This document shows, in pieces, positions 22,372 to 33,678 of a stretch of 64,000 nucleotides of DNA; the first letter of the stretch is position 1; each line of letters begins with the position of its first letter. Source of the stretch: Agriotes lineatus (lineage: Eukaryota > Arthropoda > Insecta > Coleoptera > Elateridae). The stretch lies in assembly GCA_940337035.1 (NCBI GenBank), contig CALNHX010001053.1:1-64000 (forward strand), given 5' to 3'. The notes beneath the pieces are model-generated. The model was not told the origin of the DNA. It ran no database searches and saw only the letters and a list, made by a program, of their open reading frames with translations. The translations under genes and the position numbers were made by a program.

Positions 22372-23849
22372 TTGGCTAATGTAAAGCTGGTATTTTATAA
22401 CATATTGTTACGGACAGTTTGTAGCTTCCCTTGTATTAGAGACAATTTCCTAGTTGAATTTTATTTGTAAGCTTTGTAGGTGGCTTTAATTGGTAATTTT
22501 GCATGCTTTAGTAAAGATTTAGCTAGTTGTATTTTAGTTTTAAGCATTTCATTAGAATTAAAAGGTGGTTTCGCATGCAATTCCCCTAGTAATTAACTAA
22601 ATTTTATCTTTTGCATTTATTCTGCTCCAATTCTACATACATTCACGCCTAGCTGGTTAGGCAACTTTATGCGCATTTATTAACAACAATTTTCTGGCTT
22701 GATTTATTACAATTGCAGTGCTGTTACCTCATGGTACAATTTAATTTTTCACGAGCATTTTCGAGGTTCCTTTTCCAAAATTTTGGGAAGTGTTTGATAT
22801 CCTGGGATTTTGTTAAACATTCGCTTGGATTTCTCACATTATTTTTCCATTTGAAATTTCGTGTAAGCGAGTTGTGCCCCGGGTTTGTGCTTTAATTAAG
22901 AGCCAATTAGTTTGGCTCCACTCCGTTTTTGTTATATGGAGGATCTAGAAGTACAAGTGCCCTTTTATGACGTTCGTAATTATTAGTTTTGTTCATTTAC
23001 TTACATTAGTCGCCACGGCCAACTTATTTCGGGCCAAAGTTACCCCTTGCACGTTCGCTCTGACTACTCTTTAACTTTAGGTAAGCTGACGATATGTCCT
23101 GCCTCTATATGGGGGCTTATTTGAAAATCTTGTACGTTTTCAGCCAATTTTTGCTGGTACTCAATTTTTGCTGGGTTTCAGCCATGTGCTCCTGGAATTG
23201 ACATATTGCAATTGGATTCCACTAGGAAATAAGGGTTCGCCCATTGCCCACCTGCAATCTCCACTGGCATCGACGCAAGGCTATCTGCGACACGGTAAAA
23301 GAAGAGCACCGTCTTCGACTCATTATTGCAACGATCAGTATTCTTGGATGTTAATCTTGTAGATTTTAAAACTTCTTGAATACGGGTGCGTGGACTTTGC
23401 GTATGGACCACTTAGTGTGTCAGTATACAAGAGCGATGTCATAGCAGTAAGCGCACTGAGTAACTGTAATATCCCCATCCCGCTTTATTCCACTGCGGAG
23501 AGTGTGACATAAAGTTGTGCTACGTATAATCGGTCCACGTTGCCGCAAACACAATCTAAACAGTAACTAAGTTTGACTGTGTCGAATACACGGACAACGT
23601 AAACTTTCAATTTGCTGCTATAATTTTGATCCGGTAATTCCTATTATATTGCTAGGGGTGCGCGCAAGTAGATCTTACCTAGTCAGCTATTTATACATGA
23701 ATTTATATTAAAAAATAATAATAGGCTATACATTTCCGAAGATATTTAAGCTGTTCTTGCGAACTTTCAAATCTTTTTATTGTAGAGGATTAATCCACGT
23801 TATCTTTTACTTTTTTCTTGTCTTTATAGATCTGGCAGCGTTTTCGATT
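22372..23849. other. Spacer, no gene recognised
   Basis: Collinear with 54,026-55,460 at high identity. Short frames at 23,168-23,411 on both strands are kept but show no family features. Confidence 0.4.
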
Positions 23850-26605
23850 TCAACACAACTTTTCTACATTTTTTTTTGTTTTCTATTACTTTTTTCCGAC
23901 TCATTATTTTCATTTTTTATGTCTGCTTCTACTTGTTCCTTCCATTTTAGTTTGGGTCTTTTCGGTCGTGTGTATAGTGGTATCGATTCTGTGATTACCT
24001 TCTGTGGAGATGTTTCTTCTTTTCTGTGTATGTGTCAGTACCATCTAATTCTTTGTGTCTTGTGTACTCTTGCTATGTTTTCACCGTTCAATACTTTATC
24101 TATCTCGTGGTTCATTAGTGGTCTTACAATTCTGACAATTTTCCTTTCAAACATTTTTAATTGTTCCTCCTCGTTTCTTGTCACGTTTGCCGTTTCTGCT
24201 GAATACATTAGAACTGGTCTTATCATTGTCTTATATACTTGTACTCTCGTCCTTCTGCTTAGGCTCTTATTCTTCAGTAAGCTTTTGTTTGCATATAGTG
24301 CTTTATATCCCTGCTGGATTATATATTGCTATGGTATATAGAGGTCATATATGACATTAAATACACTTATTTATTTACATGAATTAAAAAATTAAAAGTT
24401 CAAGACAGTAATTATACTGAAACGATAAGATATAAAAAATTGATAATAAATAAAAAGTTGGATGTTGAGTATGACAGAATAAAATTCTATTTGTATCAAT
24501 TTATAAAGTAAGCACCATTCAAATTTATTTATAGCTTAGGAGGCAGGAATAATGGTAATGGTTATTAGAATAACAATTTTGAAAAACAACGTGTAAAATG
24601 AGAGTTTGGTGAAAATAAATTTGAAATTTGACCCTATTTATTCTATTTTAAATACTATTAATATAAAAGGGTTACTAATAAATGTGTACAAAACCAAAGC
24701 AAGTGAAATATATGAGAAGAAAATAAAATATAATTAAATAAATGTATGATATGGTATGACTACAATATTAACAAGTAAAAGAAGCAAGAAGAATAAGAAT
24801 TGGATATAATTGACGGAGTTTACAATACAAGGGACAAGGATTTACATTAATTGGAGGATTATTATTATTGGTTGGAGTTTTTCGTGGACGTATCCTGAGG
24901 AAGCGGAGACCCATTGGATTGGAACCAGTTGGAGGAGACCAGTTGGACTGTATCGACAAAGGGGAGATCTTGGAGGTGTTAGATTGTGCTGACGGTAGAT
25001 GACGTGGATGGAAATGGATGGACCTAAGGCAGTATACAGTTAATTTACAATTATATGAGGAAATAAACTGACCCGTGAGGAGCTGGACAGAAGGAGATTG
25101 CAGGAGTGACAGTTGTGCAGGGCTAGAGAAGGAATAGGTGATAGCCAGTATCTTGAGGTGTTGCGGATAAGGAGGCAGTTGGATAGTGACCAGTGTGTCG
25201 TAGCAAAGGAGTGAAGGGTTACAGGTAGCAGGACAGGATCATACCAAGGTGATTCTGAGTTGGTCTGCAAAGTAAGAAATCCAGGTGGGTGAACACTAAA
25301 CTGTTTTGAGGTAATTCTGAAATAAGAAATAATTAGAAAGGTTTATTAAGATATAATTGAATACTTATCGTAATATCATACAGTCAAAACCGTTTGTAAG
25401 GAAATTTGTTCTGTCATATTAATGTCATTGAATGCTGTGTTTTGAATAATATTTGACAGTAAGCGGCTTATATAAAATAATTCAATATTAGAATATAAAG
25501 ATAACAAACAACTAACTAGATTTTGACGAACCACATCCTGAGATAGAGTAATCATGTATATTGTGAAGTATAATTCAAGTTAAAGTTTCGATATTTGAAT
25601 TAGATGAAAATTATCCACACGTATCCACTGCAATATTTTGTATTCACTCTTGCATTTCTTCTATGTATCAGGAATTCAAGATATTTATATGTGTCTACCT
25701 CTTCAAACTTGTACTTATTAATTTTTATTTCCCTCGATGTTTTTTTCATATTGCAATGCATGTATTTTCTTTTATTTTCGTTAATTTTAAGGCCTCTTTC
25801 TTTTAACGTGTTTTCTATTGTATTGAGTGTACTTTCTAGTTCATTTCTTCCCTTGCAATTATTACTATGTCGTCTGTGTAGGCTAATATTAGGACTGATT
25901 TGTTGTTGATTGTACCGTTCTGCTTTGTTTTTTTAATTATGCTATCTAGAATTATGATAAAGAGCAGCGGCGCTGATAGAGCATCTTTCGTCTCTGTTTA
26001 CTTCAAGGTCCTCTGTTGATCCTTGGCTGGGTAGTACCGAAGCCCGTGATTCCTTCATTGTCATCTTAATTGGTTCTATTAGTATTTCTGGTGTTGGTGT
26101 TGCTCGTAATTCTCCTATTATTTTCGATTTTATTACTGTTGAAGGCTTGTTTATAATCAAGAAATAAGATATGTAAGTCTATATCATGCTCTTAACTTTT
26201 CTCAGTAATTTGTCTGATTGTGTGGATGGCATACGTTGTTGATTTCTTGTTTCAGTATCCTAGTTGGTAATCTCCTAAAAACGTTTCTGCGTGCTTCGCA
26301 AATCTGCTTTTTATTATCATATTATACGTGATGTTTAGTAATGTGATTGCTCTGTAATTTACACATTTGGATCTGTCTCCCTTTTTTGGTACAGGCTTTA
26401 TTAGTCAAATTCTCCAGTCTTCCTGAATTTCTTCGTTTGTCCAAATATTTTATATTAATTTATGTATTCTTTGCTGCATCTCTTCTCCGCCATGTTTCAT
26501 CACTTCAGCGCACATGTTGTCGCTTCCCGCTACTTTTCTATGTTTGATCTTTATTATACGTTCTTTCACTTCTTCTAAATCTGGTACTCTTTCTAGGGTT
26601 TCTAG
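23850..26605 (-). pseudogene. Non-LTR reverse transcriptase relic, interrupted by a solo LTR
   Basis: Read on the minus strand from about 26,600 the motifs are in order: PVPKKGDRSKCVNYRAITLL (the KKGDxxxCxNYRGI motif), STTYAIHTIRQITE, ALSAPLLFIIILDSIIKK, AYTDDIVIIAREE (YADD with Ala changed to Thr), EVDTYKYLEFLIHRR, then VYKTMIRPVLMYSAETANV, FERKIVRIVRP, KTQRIRWY. This is the RTE-like 'endonuclease-reverse transcriptase' type, lacking its N-terminal endonuclease. Frameshifts and stops are numerous. A 1,306-bp insertion (24,327-25,632) splits it; the copy at 55,480-56,915 is uninterrupted, which defines the insertion precisely. Confidence 0.8.
24327..25632. mobile_element. Solo LTR-like insertion (1,306 bp)
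   Basis: The insert begins TGCTATGG and ends CCACTGCA, i.e. TG...CA with near-matching inverted tips. It is flanked by a 4-bp direct repeat ATAT (24,323-24,326 and 25,633-25,636) that is single at the empty site in the paralogue near 55,943. It has no coding frame. These features fit a solo LTR of a Ty3/gypsy-type element, for which 4-bp AT-rich duplications are usual. A non-autonomous DNA element with the same tips is a less likely alternative. Confidence 0.65.
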
Positions 26606-26754
26606 CCGAACCAGGGAGGCTTCCAAAAATATCTTGGCGGCCAGACAGGTTATGTGGAAGCTGGAGTTCTACCAAAATAAATCTTGGCTAGACGAAAGCT
26701 CGAACTAAGCTAAATTTTACTGTACAATGGCTCCTACGCTAACCATAGCTGTTC

Positions 26755-27190
26755 AGTAACTCGTACGAAGCAGGGCTATTCCGTAGCTCGTACTAAGCAG
26801 GCTAAAGGAGAAATATCTACCTATAGTAACACTGTCAAAATACGCAGCAACCGGCAATAAGATATGTGGTAGAATTAACAACTTATAGCGCAGAATATAC
26901 AACCATGAGCTATACCAATTGTTCGAGGATACCGATATCACCAAAACCATCAAGATCGGGCGACTCAGTTGGATATGCGATAGAGCACATTGGAAGACCA
27001 TGACTCGACTAAGAGAATAATCTTCAATTAACCCGAAGAAGGAAGATTAGTCAGGCACCCGCAAACAAGATACTTAGATCCGCTGGAGGAGAAGCTTAGA
27101 ACAATGCGAGTATGTAACTGGAAGGCGAAAGCAAGAACCCGGTCAGAATGGAAACTAACTCACAAACTTTCCAAAGCCTTGTATTGTGGC
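26755..27190 (+). pseudogene. Second reverse-transcriptase tail relic, opposite strand
   Basis: On the plus strand: RRIYNHELYQLFEDTDITKT, KIGRLSWICDRAHWKTM, then EGRLVRHPQTRYLDPLEEKL, RTMRVCNWKAKARTRSEWKL. This order (YNxELYxLY, RLRWxGHxxRM, GRPxxRWxDxVxxDL, NWxxxAxDRxxW) is the extreme C-terminus of the same RT type, here converging with the minus-strand relic just upstream. Repeated at 57,060-57,470. Confidence 0.7.
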
Positions 27191-27894
27191 TTTTCCCGTG
27201 GCTTTTCTCGTGCCTTTTACTCTACTTTATTGTGAGTTTAAATTGCTCTTTGTTTGCTAGTTAACTCAGTAGTAAAAGCACAAGACTCGCTCTTACCTCA
27301 GTGCAGCTAAAGGCAATATTAATATAAATTGTCCTGGCCTGTCGAATGCACCTATAACACTGCAATTATACATGCAAATCCTGTCAGAAATGAAAACCAA
27401 ACAGTTTACATGAAAAGAAAATACATGCATAAAAGTACATAAAAAGAATAAACAATGGTAGTATATAAATGTTAAATGCTCTATTTATAATAGCACGGAT
27501 CAGTCCACGAGCTTAATGCTGAATCTACATGCTTGAATACACTCCTTAAGTGTAGGTAGGACTTATTAAATCAACTCCAAGCCAAGAAAACCCACAAGGT
27601 TAATAATGTTTAAATTCCACACACAAGTTCGCTTAATGCGGCCTTGACTCCAGTAGTTTAAAATCTGCTGACGCAATATGACCACGCAATGATGCAGGCG
27701 CCTTGTTTTAATGGGCTAATTTAGCGATTACGGGCACGTGGCTTTTGGGCGCATCATGCTCGTTAAAACTATTGCACAATGCGTTGCAATAGGAGTTAAT
27801 TCCTTGTTACGGCTTTAGGTTTCTCCAATCTTCCTGGGCCGTGCATTCACTCGTAAAGTGTAATTATAGTAACGACATTTGTCTTTATTCGTAG
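27191..27894. other. Spacer leading into a highly conserved stretch
   Basis: Non-coding to about 27,720. From there to 28,100 the sequence is identical to the paralogue at 58,002-58,380, unlike the flanks. Confidence 0.4.
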
Positions 27895-28095
27895 CAAGAT
27901 GACCAAGAGATCAGCTCCGTGGCTTCGGTAGCTGCGCCCACAGATACTTCGCGTGGAGTCTCTTTTTGTTTGGACTTACGCACAGGTCGCTTATTACGGA
28001 GCGACTCTGCCCCGCTGCCTCAAAAGCGTGACGTTACACCAAACCGCTACGTCACTCCGTCGCATGCAAGTTCTAATAATAGTACACGGTATTAG
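27895..28095 (+). other. Candidate orphan exon (66 codons, terminal stop)
   Basis: A pyrimidine-rich tract and AG (tttgtctttattcgtag, ending 27,894) look like a splice acceptor. The frame starting at 27,895 stays open for 66 codons: QDDQEISSVASVAAP, TDTSRGVSFCLDLRTGRLLR, SDSAPLPQKRDVTPNRYVTP, SHASSNNSTRY, then TAG. Composition is GC-rich and Ser/Thr/Pro/Arg-rich, unlike the AT-driven chance frames nearby. The copy at 58,175-58,375 is identical at every base. I do not recognise the family. It could be the last exon of an unrelated gene, an exon of a host gene in whose intron the receptors lie, or a chance frame in a conserved non-coding element. Confidence 0.35.
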
Positions 28096-29561
28096 TATTC
28101 CGCTGGCTTGCACGTACATAATAAGTTTTAATCTAATTACTACAATGTAAGAAATACAGTTTAGTACTACACCTGGCTGAATGATAGTTAAATGCTAAGG
28201 TGCTTATTAAATACGAAGGTGACACCAACCAGCTCTTTCCAGCCTGCTCTGTAATGCAAGATGATGCATTCCTTAAAATTAAAGAATTATATAACCACCA
28301 GCGCTAACAAAATAAAAAAGAGTATTTCACGACTTCCTTTCTTAGATTTTAAGAAAATTTACTAAAATCAATTAGAGGTTTTAATTTCTGAGATATCACA
28401 TATATGAATTTTTTTACATGGAAACCATAGAATATGCCCTCATTAGAAAGCGTTTTGCCGATTTTATTGATACTTTGTGTTGTGTTTTTATAAGTTTGTG
28501 TTCGATTCTGAAAATATGCTACACGAGAAATTTGTATACGAAAAATTAAATAAATAATCAATAATGTTTTACAAAAGAAAAACACTGTGATTCAGGAATT
28601 GTCTTGTGGTATAGCACAGTATTGTCAGCTGGATCCTGAGAAAGATGGGGTGGGTTGTCTGGAAGCTTCAAACATAACATAAATCTTGCATAAACGAAAA
28701 TGTTCAAAAGGACGAAACAAAAATGGCGAATGCCATAATACATAAACTTGTAGAAGATATAAAACTATAATTTTGTCTATTTTATTGTATTTGTAGTGAT
28801 TTTACTCTAAGTTGTTTTTTGTTGTAATGTATTTGAATGTGCGTTAATTTTATTTAAGATTTATGTTGATTTTATTGGTCGTAAATGTGCAACTGTTTAT
28901 GTCTGTAAATGGCTTTGTTGGCAAATGAAAAAAAATAGGCTAAATAATGAGCAAATAGGGATATGTTTCCTTGCAACGCTTTTCAGTGGCACATGTTTTC
29001 CAAGCGCTAGTGATTTCCAAGCGAAGGATGAACACGGAAGCTAAAATTCGCATCTATGGGGTTTGCTATATTGCTAAACCGTATTCATACGAGAGGCCCA
29101 TAGCGTCCGAATTATTGTACAATTCAATTACTAGAGTAAGGCTGAGACCAAAGTATGAAAATGCTCCAGTGTTTAGTTGCAATTAATATTATCGCTAACA
29201 ATAGGTTGTAGAAAGTAAAAAGATTCGAGCACGTCATAGCTAACTTAACAAATGCGCAATAAGCAATGCCGCAGTAAACAGATTTCCAGTTTTTCCCCAC
29301 AATCTGCAGGAAATCATAAGCGTAAACACCTTACATTAAGATGCATCATTTGAGTTAAAATTTTTGCGTCTCACAAACTACTCGAACACGAAAGGGAATG
29401 CAAGTGACTGAGGATGCACTATCCTAGATAGCCGGCGACCGCAAAACTGGGAGGTCAAGTTGTGCAGGATTTTCTCTAGGTGAAGATGTGGAATCGTAGA
29501 AGGGGAAGGTGCATTGAATAGCCTCCGACGCTAGGTAATTGGAAAGAGTAGTTTTACACAA
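28096..29561. other. Spacer, no gene recognised
   Basis: Collinear with 58,376-59,690. A ~180-bp stretch (about 28,616-28,793) is absent from the paralogue, where the junction falls at a tattgt repeat, so it was probably lost there. No coding signal. Confidence 0.4.
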
Positions 29562-29959
29562 TAGTTATTTACCTAACAAGTTCGGGAAGTTAATTTTCCC
29601 GAATGAGCACTTTGTTTGCAGCACGACCGAAGGGAGTGCTGCATGTAGTGCGAATTCGGGAAAATTCTTCTCGAAAGAGGTAGGTACAATGTTTTTTGTA
29701 ACGAATAACTCAAAATATTTAAAAAAGTTAAAAAAATATTATTTAGTGTTTTACAACTTTACTGAGTTGGCAGCACAAATTACTAAATTTTTATACGTAT
29801 CCTAGCACCTGTTAGCTTTTGTTGACGTTTACAGCGCCCCTGGAACACACAATTGCCATAGTTTTTGTGGGAAAGTAAAAAACACCCCGGTGCGGGAAAA
29901 GTCATTTTCGGCGCATCGGGAATGACCGGGAAATATGAATTTTGAAATCATGAGTGCAA
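29562..29959. other. 398-bp segment absent from the paralogous spacer
   Basis: The paralogue reads straight through (gttttacacaaaactgtttac near 59,680-59,700). The segment holds a hairpin ttcgggaa/ttcccgaa at about 29,580-29,602 and further cgggaa motifs in both orientations near its right end, suggesting a decayed palindromic element. No clean target duplication; deletion from the other copy remains possible. Confidence 0.45.
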
Positions 29960-30336
29960 AAAACTGTTTACAGATCTGTAAGCTAGGTGCTTCAAGCGGT
30001 GGCAATAGAGCCCATAAGGGAAAAATATCAAACAGGGTAAACAAAGGCGTGAAATAATCACAAAATCGGTAAGAGCCGTGTAAGAGCAAATTCAGATTTA
30101 CGTACCGAAGTTGAAAGCATCAGGAGTTAAATATTGTTTAAGAAATATTTTCTAGCCCTGTCATAAGCAGATTCATTTTAACTATTGCACACATAATACA
30201 TAGAAGCTAAACTTTTCAAAATATTGAAAGATTTAGATCCACATATGGGAAACCTCGAAAAAATTAACCACACAGCACTAGAAGCAATATATCAATTAAT
30301 CTTCCAAAATGGTCACAAGAAATAGCTTTCTTTATA

Positions 30337-32160
30337 TAGGGTGATTCAAATTAAGTGCGCACCATTGCTATCTTTGTTATTATTGATTTTACAAAGTAGG
30401 TTAAATTAACAAACTAGTAGTGTTTTCGGTGCTGATTAATATGCAATTAATAAAAAAAACAATCGACTAACTCGTTGGCGACAAAATTTAAAAAAATGTA
30501 TTTTTTAAACAAAACACCCTGTATATTTTTCAAAAACTTGAAATAAAAATTAATTTGTGATATAAAAGACTTAATTCATTATTGTCTTAAAATGAATACT
30601 AAAGGAGTTATCGCAAGTTTCAGTTTATAGATAAAAATACATACAGTGTGACCAGTAAAGTCCGCATCATATGGGATTTTTTTTTATTAATAGCTTTTTT
30701 CGAAATTTGACTTTGGCATCAATTTGTGCTTCGATCGAGATGAAAATTAACCAAAAAAATAGTAGTCACGTCATTCGCATTATCTGTCAAATTTTATTTT
30801 TTTTTTTTAAATTCAAAAGTGGGGTTAGTTCTCAAAATATCGAAAAAAGTTATTAGAAAAAGTTTTTCTAAATGCAAATTTTAGCCCATATGCAAAATTT
30901 CAGCTGTATAAGATAATTTTGATTTTTTGCCCATTTTTTTAAATTGCACCACTGCTGCAAAATAAGACTCAACGCAACCTACATAAAACTTCTTAGTTTT
31001 GACAATGCTTTATTCCAGACACATTTTCTTTAACGTAGCGCCATATTAAATATGTGTTTTTCTACAAAATCCAAATAGGGCTATTAAAATTTGGTCACAT
31101 GTGATGCAAAGTTTATTTGTTTTCGACCCTCTATAATGTAACTCCATAAAATAACTATTTTTGAAAACGCAGTTTGTGTCTAAAAGTAATACACGTTATT
31201 TTATGAAGTTACATTACACAGGGTCAAAAACAAATAAACTTTGCATCACATGTGACCAAATTTTAATAGCCCTATTTGGATTTTGTAGAAAAACACACAT
31301 TTAATATGGCGCTACTTTAAAGAAAATGTGTGTGAAATAAAGCATTGTCAAAACTAAGAAGTTTTATGTAGGTTGCGTTGAGTCTTATTTTGCTGCAATG
31401 GTGCAATTTAAAAAAAATGGGCAAAAAAATCAAAATTATCTTATACAGCTGAAATTTTGCATATGGGCTAAAATTTGCATTTAGAAAAACTTTTTCTAAT
31501 AACTTTTTTCGATATTTTGAGAAATATCCCCACTCTTAATTTTTTTTTGAAAAAAAAATAAAATTTGACAGATAATGCGAATGACGTGACTACTATTTTT
31601 TTGGTCAATTTTCATCTCGATCGAAGCACAAATTGATGCCAAAGTCAAATTTCGAAAAAAGCTATTAATAAAAAAAAATCCCATATGATGCGGACTTCAC
31701 TGGTCACACTGTATATTATTCAACTCGAAAAATTTACTGCAGCCTTGTTTTAAGTCTGATAACCAGAAACAGTAACAAAACAATAAGAAATAAATAAACA
31801 ACACTAATTACTTTCGACAACCAACCGTACGACAAATTGATTTTGACAGTTCTGATGTTTTCGTTATTGTTTTTGGTTTTAGTAGCAGCCTACTATGGTG
31901 TATTGTTGATATGGGTAAACTAAAATCTCCCCTAACTTATTTAATATTTATTTTAAGACAATATTGTATTAAGATTCTTATATCAGAATCATTAAAAAAA
32001 ATAAAAGTTTTAAATTTTGTTGCAAACTCGTTATTCGATTGTTTTTTTATTAATTGCATATTAATCAGCGCCAAAAACACTACTAGTTTGCTAATTTAAC
32101 CTACTTTGTAAAATTAATAATAACAAAGATAGCAATGGTGCGCACTTAATTTGAATACTG
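30337..32160. mobile_element. Long-TIR foldback element carrying a nested palindrome
   Basis: Arms of about 260 bp, beginning near gattcaaattaagtgcgcac, are repeated in inverted orientation at both ends. The uninterrupted copy is 60,066-60,766 (701 bp), where the left tip reads CAGGGTGATTC next to TA, as in Tc1/mariner-type elements. Here a second element (30,644-31,711) has inserted into the loop. No transposase is encoded. Confidence 0.75.
30644..31711. mobile_element. 1,068-bp near-perfect palindromic element
   Basis: The element starts cagtgtgaccagt and ends with its complement, flanked by TA (30,642-30,643 and 31,712-31,713). The two arms, 30,644-~31,160 and ~31,195-31,711, are nearly identical over ~517 bp, leaving a loop of only ~35 bp. 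As a result a 61-62-codon frame (starting MGFFFINSFFRNLTLAS) is found on both strands. It is absent from the paralogue, so it inserted after the duplication. Confidence 0.85.
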
Positions 32161-32856
32161 ACGATCTTTCCAAACATCACCAAAAATTTACCCAGATCAA
32201 AAATTTTCAAAATTTACATGAAAATGGAAAAGAAGTTTAAGTAACTGAATGAACACGAAGGAAGAAGCAGCGACCTAACTTTCATCATAGTACTTGAAAA
32301 TAGCTGACAACTCAAGACAATTCCTCAATTATAAATGAACTTAAATTAGTGGAAGATTTATATATAACAAATAATTACAAAAGATGCCTAGAAGCGCCCA
32401 TTTTTTTAACAATTGTGGTTCTGGAATTATTTAACATTATAGAATTTGCATTTTTTGGAATTTTTCAAAACCGTGGTGGATTAATAACATGGTATCAGAT
32501 TCCCTCGAAGTTCTGTTCAACTTTGACAATTTAATTAATCCTGAATAGGTCCTAATAAGGAAGTTACCAATACAAAAGGAGAAAAATGCCCACCATGTAT
32601 ATGGTCGTATTGTTATTAACGTAGAACGGCCACTTCTGAATACTTGAACAACAGTTTTTAATTTTTTGTACTTTTGTTAACCTTCTAGCAGTTCCACTTC
32701 AACCAATTAATTAGAGTAAACTCTTACTTTGATTAAATGTTGTCATAGAATATGCCGGTCAAAACAATCTATCTTATTAGACTTCATCAGTGTTATTAGA
32801 TGTGAGACAGTATTAGCTGTGAAATTGCGCATCCTAATTGCTATTTTTATACGTTA
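32161..32856. other. Spacer, no gene recognised
   Basis: AT-rich, collinear with 60,767-61,463. No coding signal. Confidence 0.4.
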
Positions 32857-33084
32857 GTGGGAGACAATATCAGCATAGGTCTAGAAAGAATTTGCATTAA
32901 TTTATTATTAAGGAACGATAAATATCAGAGGAACAGAAATAGACAACTTGGCTATAATAACCCTTTAAAGAAAGGAATTATAATAACATTTAGAAAGGCA
33001 TTTTCACAACAGCAAGAATTAGCGACCTCCAGTGAACGAAGAAAACACATAATATACGAGATATGGCAGCAACATCGAAACTGA
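32857..33084 (+). other. Small conserved open frame of unknown nature
   Basis: A 75-codon frame (MGDNISIGLERICINLL..., ending EIWQQHRN) is kept at 61,464-61,691 with only about four amino-acid differences. It precedes the RT relic and may be part of the same element, but no RT motif is visible in it. I do not recognise it. Confidence 0.25.
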
Positions 33085-33136
33085 AATACATAATCTACAA
33101 GTCAATAACTAAAGCTTGTAAAATGTAAGCAAATGC

Positions 33137-33420
33137 CGCTATCTAGGGACAACACCAAACAACTCAATTCAGGGTAACGGAAAAATCAAAGCACGACCCC
33201 AGGCAGGATAGAAACGGTACTTATCGAACCAACTTTTGTTAAAATAGAAAAAACTGAAAAAAGATACAAAAGTAAAAGCGTATAGCACCTTAATAAGATT
33301 TCTAAAAAAGGCGAACAACTGCGAACATCTGAACGGAAAATACGAAGAACAATTATGCGGCCAAAAAATTGACTGAAAACGAGTATAGACAACTAATGAA
33401 CTTTGCAATAAAAATGTAAA
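33137..33420 (+). pseudogene. Reverse-transcriptase tail relic upstream of alpha2
   Basis: Translation gives RYLGTTPNNSIQGNGKIKAR, then KRYLSNQLLLK, DTKVKAYSTLIRFLKK and, after a frame change, CEQLRTSERKIRRTIMRP and NEYRQLMNFAIKM. This matches the RT C-terminal half (YLGxxI, KxxxYxxLIRP, ERKILRxIxGP, EYRxLMN) and ends where the RLRWxGHIxRM motif should follow. That motif is instead found downstream of the receptor at 36,416. Stops and one frameshift mark it as dead. Copied at 61,745-62,030. Confidence 0.7.
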
Positions 33421-33554
33421 TTGAATGTGCCAAAAGAACGAAGTAGTATGAAAATAGTCGAAGCAAATCGACCAGGGTTGAATAAGGTAAACACAATGAA
33501 TGGTGGATAAAAAAAAATACAAAAAAGGTAAGCTTTCGTACAGCAGAACAATTT

Positions 33555-33625
33555 ATCATGTAGCCACTGTCCCAAGTAATTAATATCTAGCATTTGTTTT
33601 CCTTCCTAAATGGAAAAGCTGTGCG
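33555..33625 (+). promoter_or_regulatory. Conserved block upstream of alpha2
   Basis: Contains atttatcat, then ctagcatttgttttccttcc, 50-125 bp before the start codon. It aligns with the blocks before beta1, beta2 and alpha3. Proximal promoter or 5' UTR is inferred from position and conservation between otherwise diverged paralogues. Confidence 0.35.
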
Positions 33626-33678
33626 TTATTAAACTTTTAACAAGGACAAGGAAAAGGATAAAACTATAATCCTAGAAA

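Noticed and set aside
23757..24341. 194-codon plus-strand hydrophobic frame that resembles a membrane protein
   Set aside because: It is the antisense shadow of the minus-strand reverse transcriptase relic.
30671..31684. Pair of 61-62-codon frames on opposite strands as genes
   Set aside because: They are the same sequence read from the two arms of a palindrome and show no protein family.
33169..33593. Hydrophobic minus-strand frames upstream of alpha2
   Set aside because: Antisense of the RT relic and A-rich upstream region; also seen, with breaks, at 61,776-62,015.
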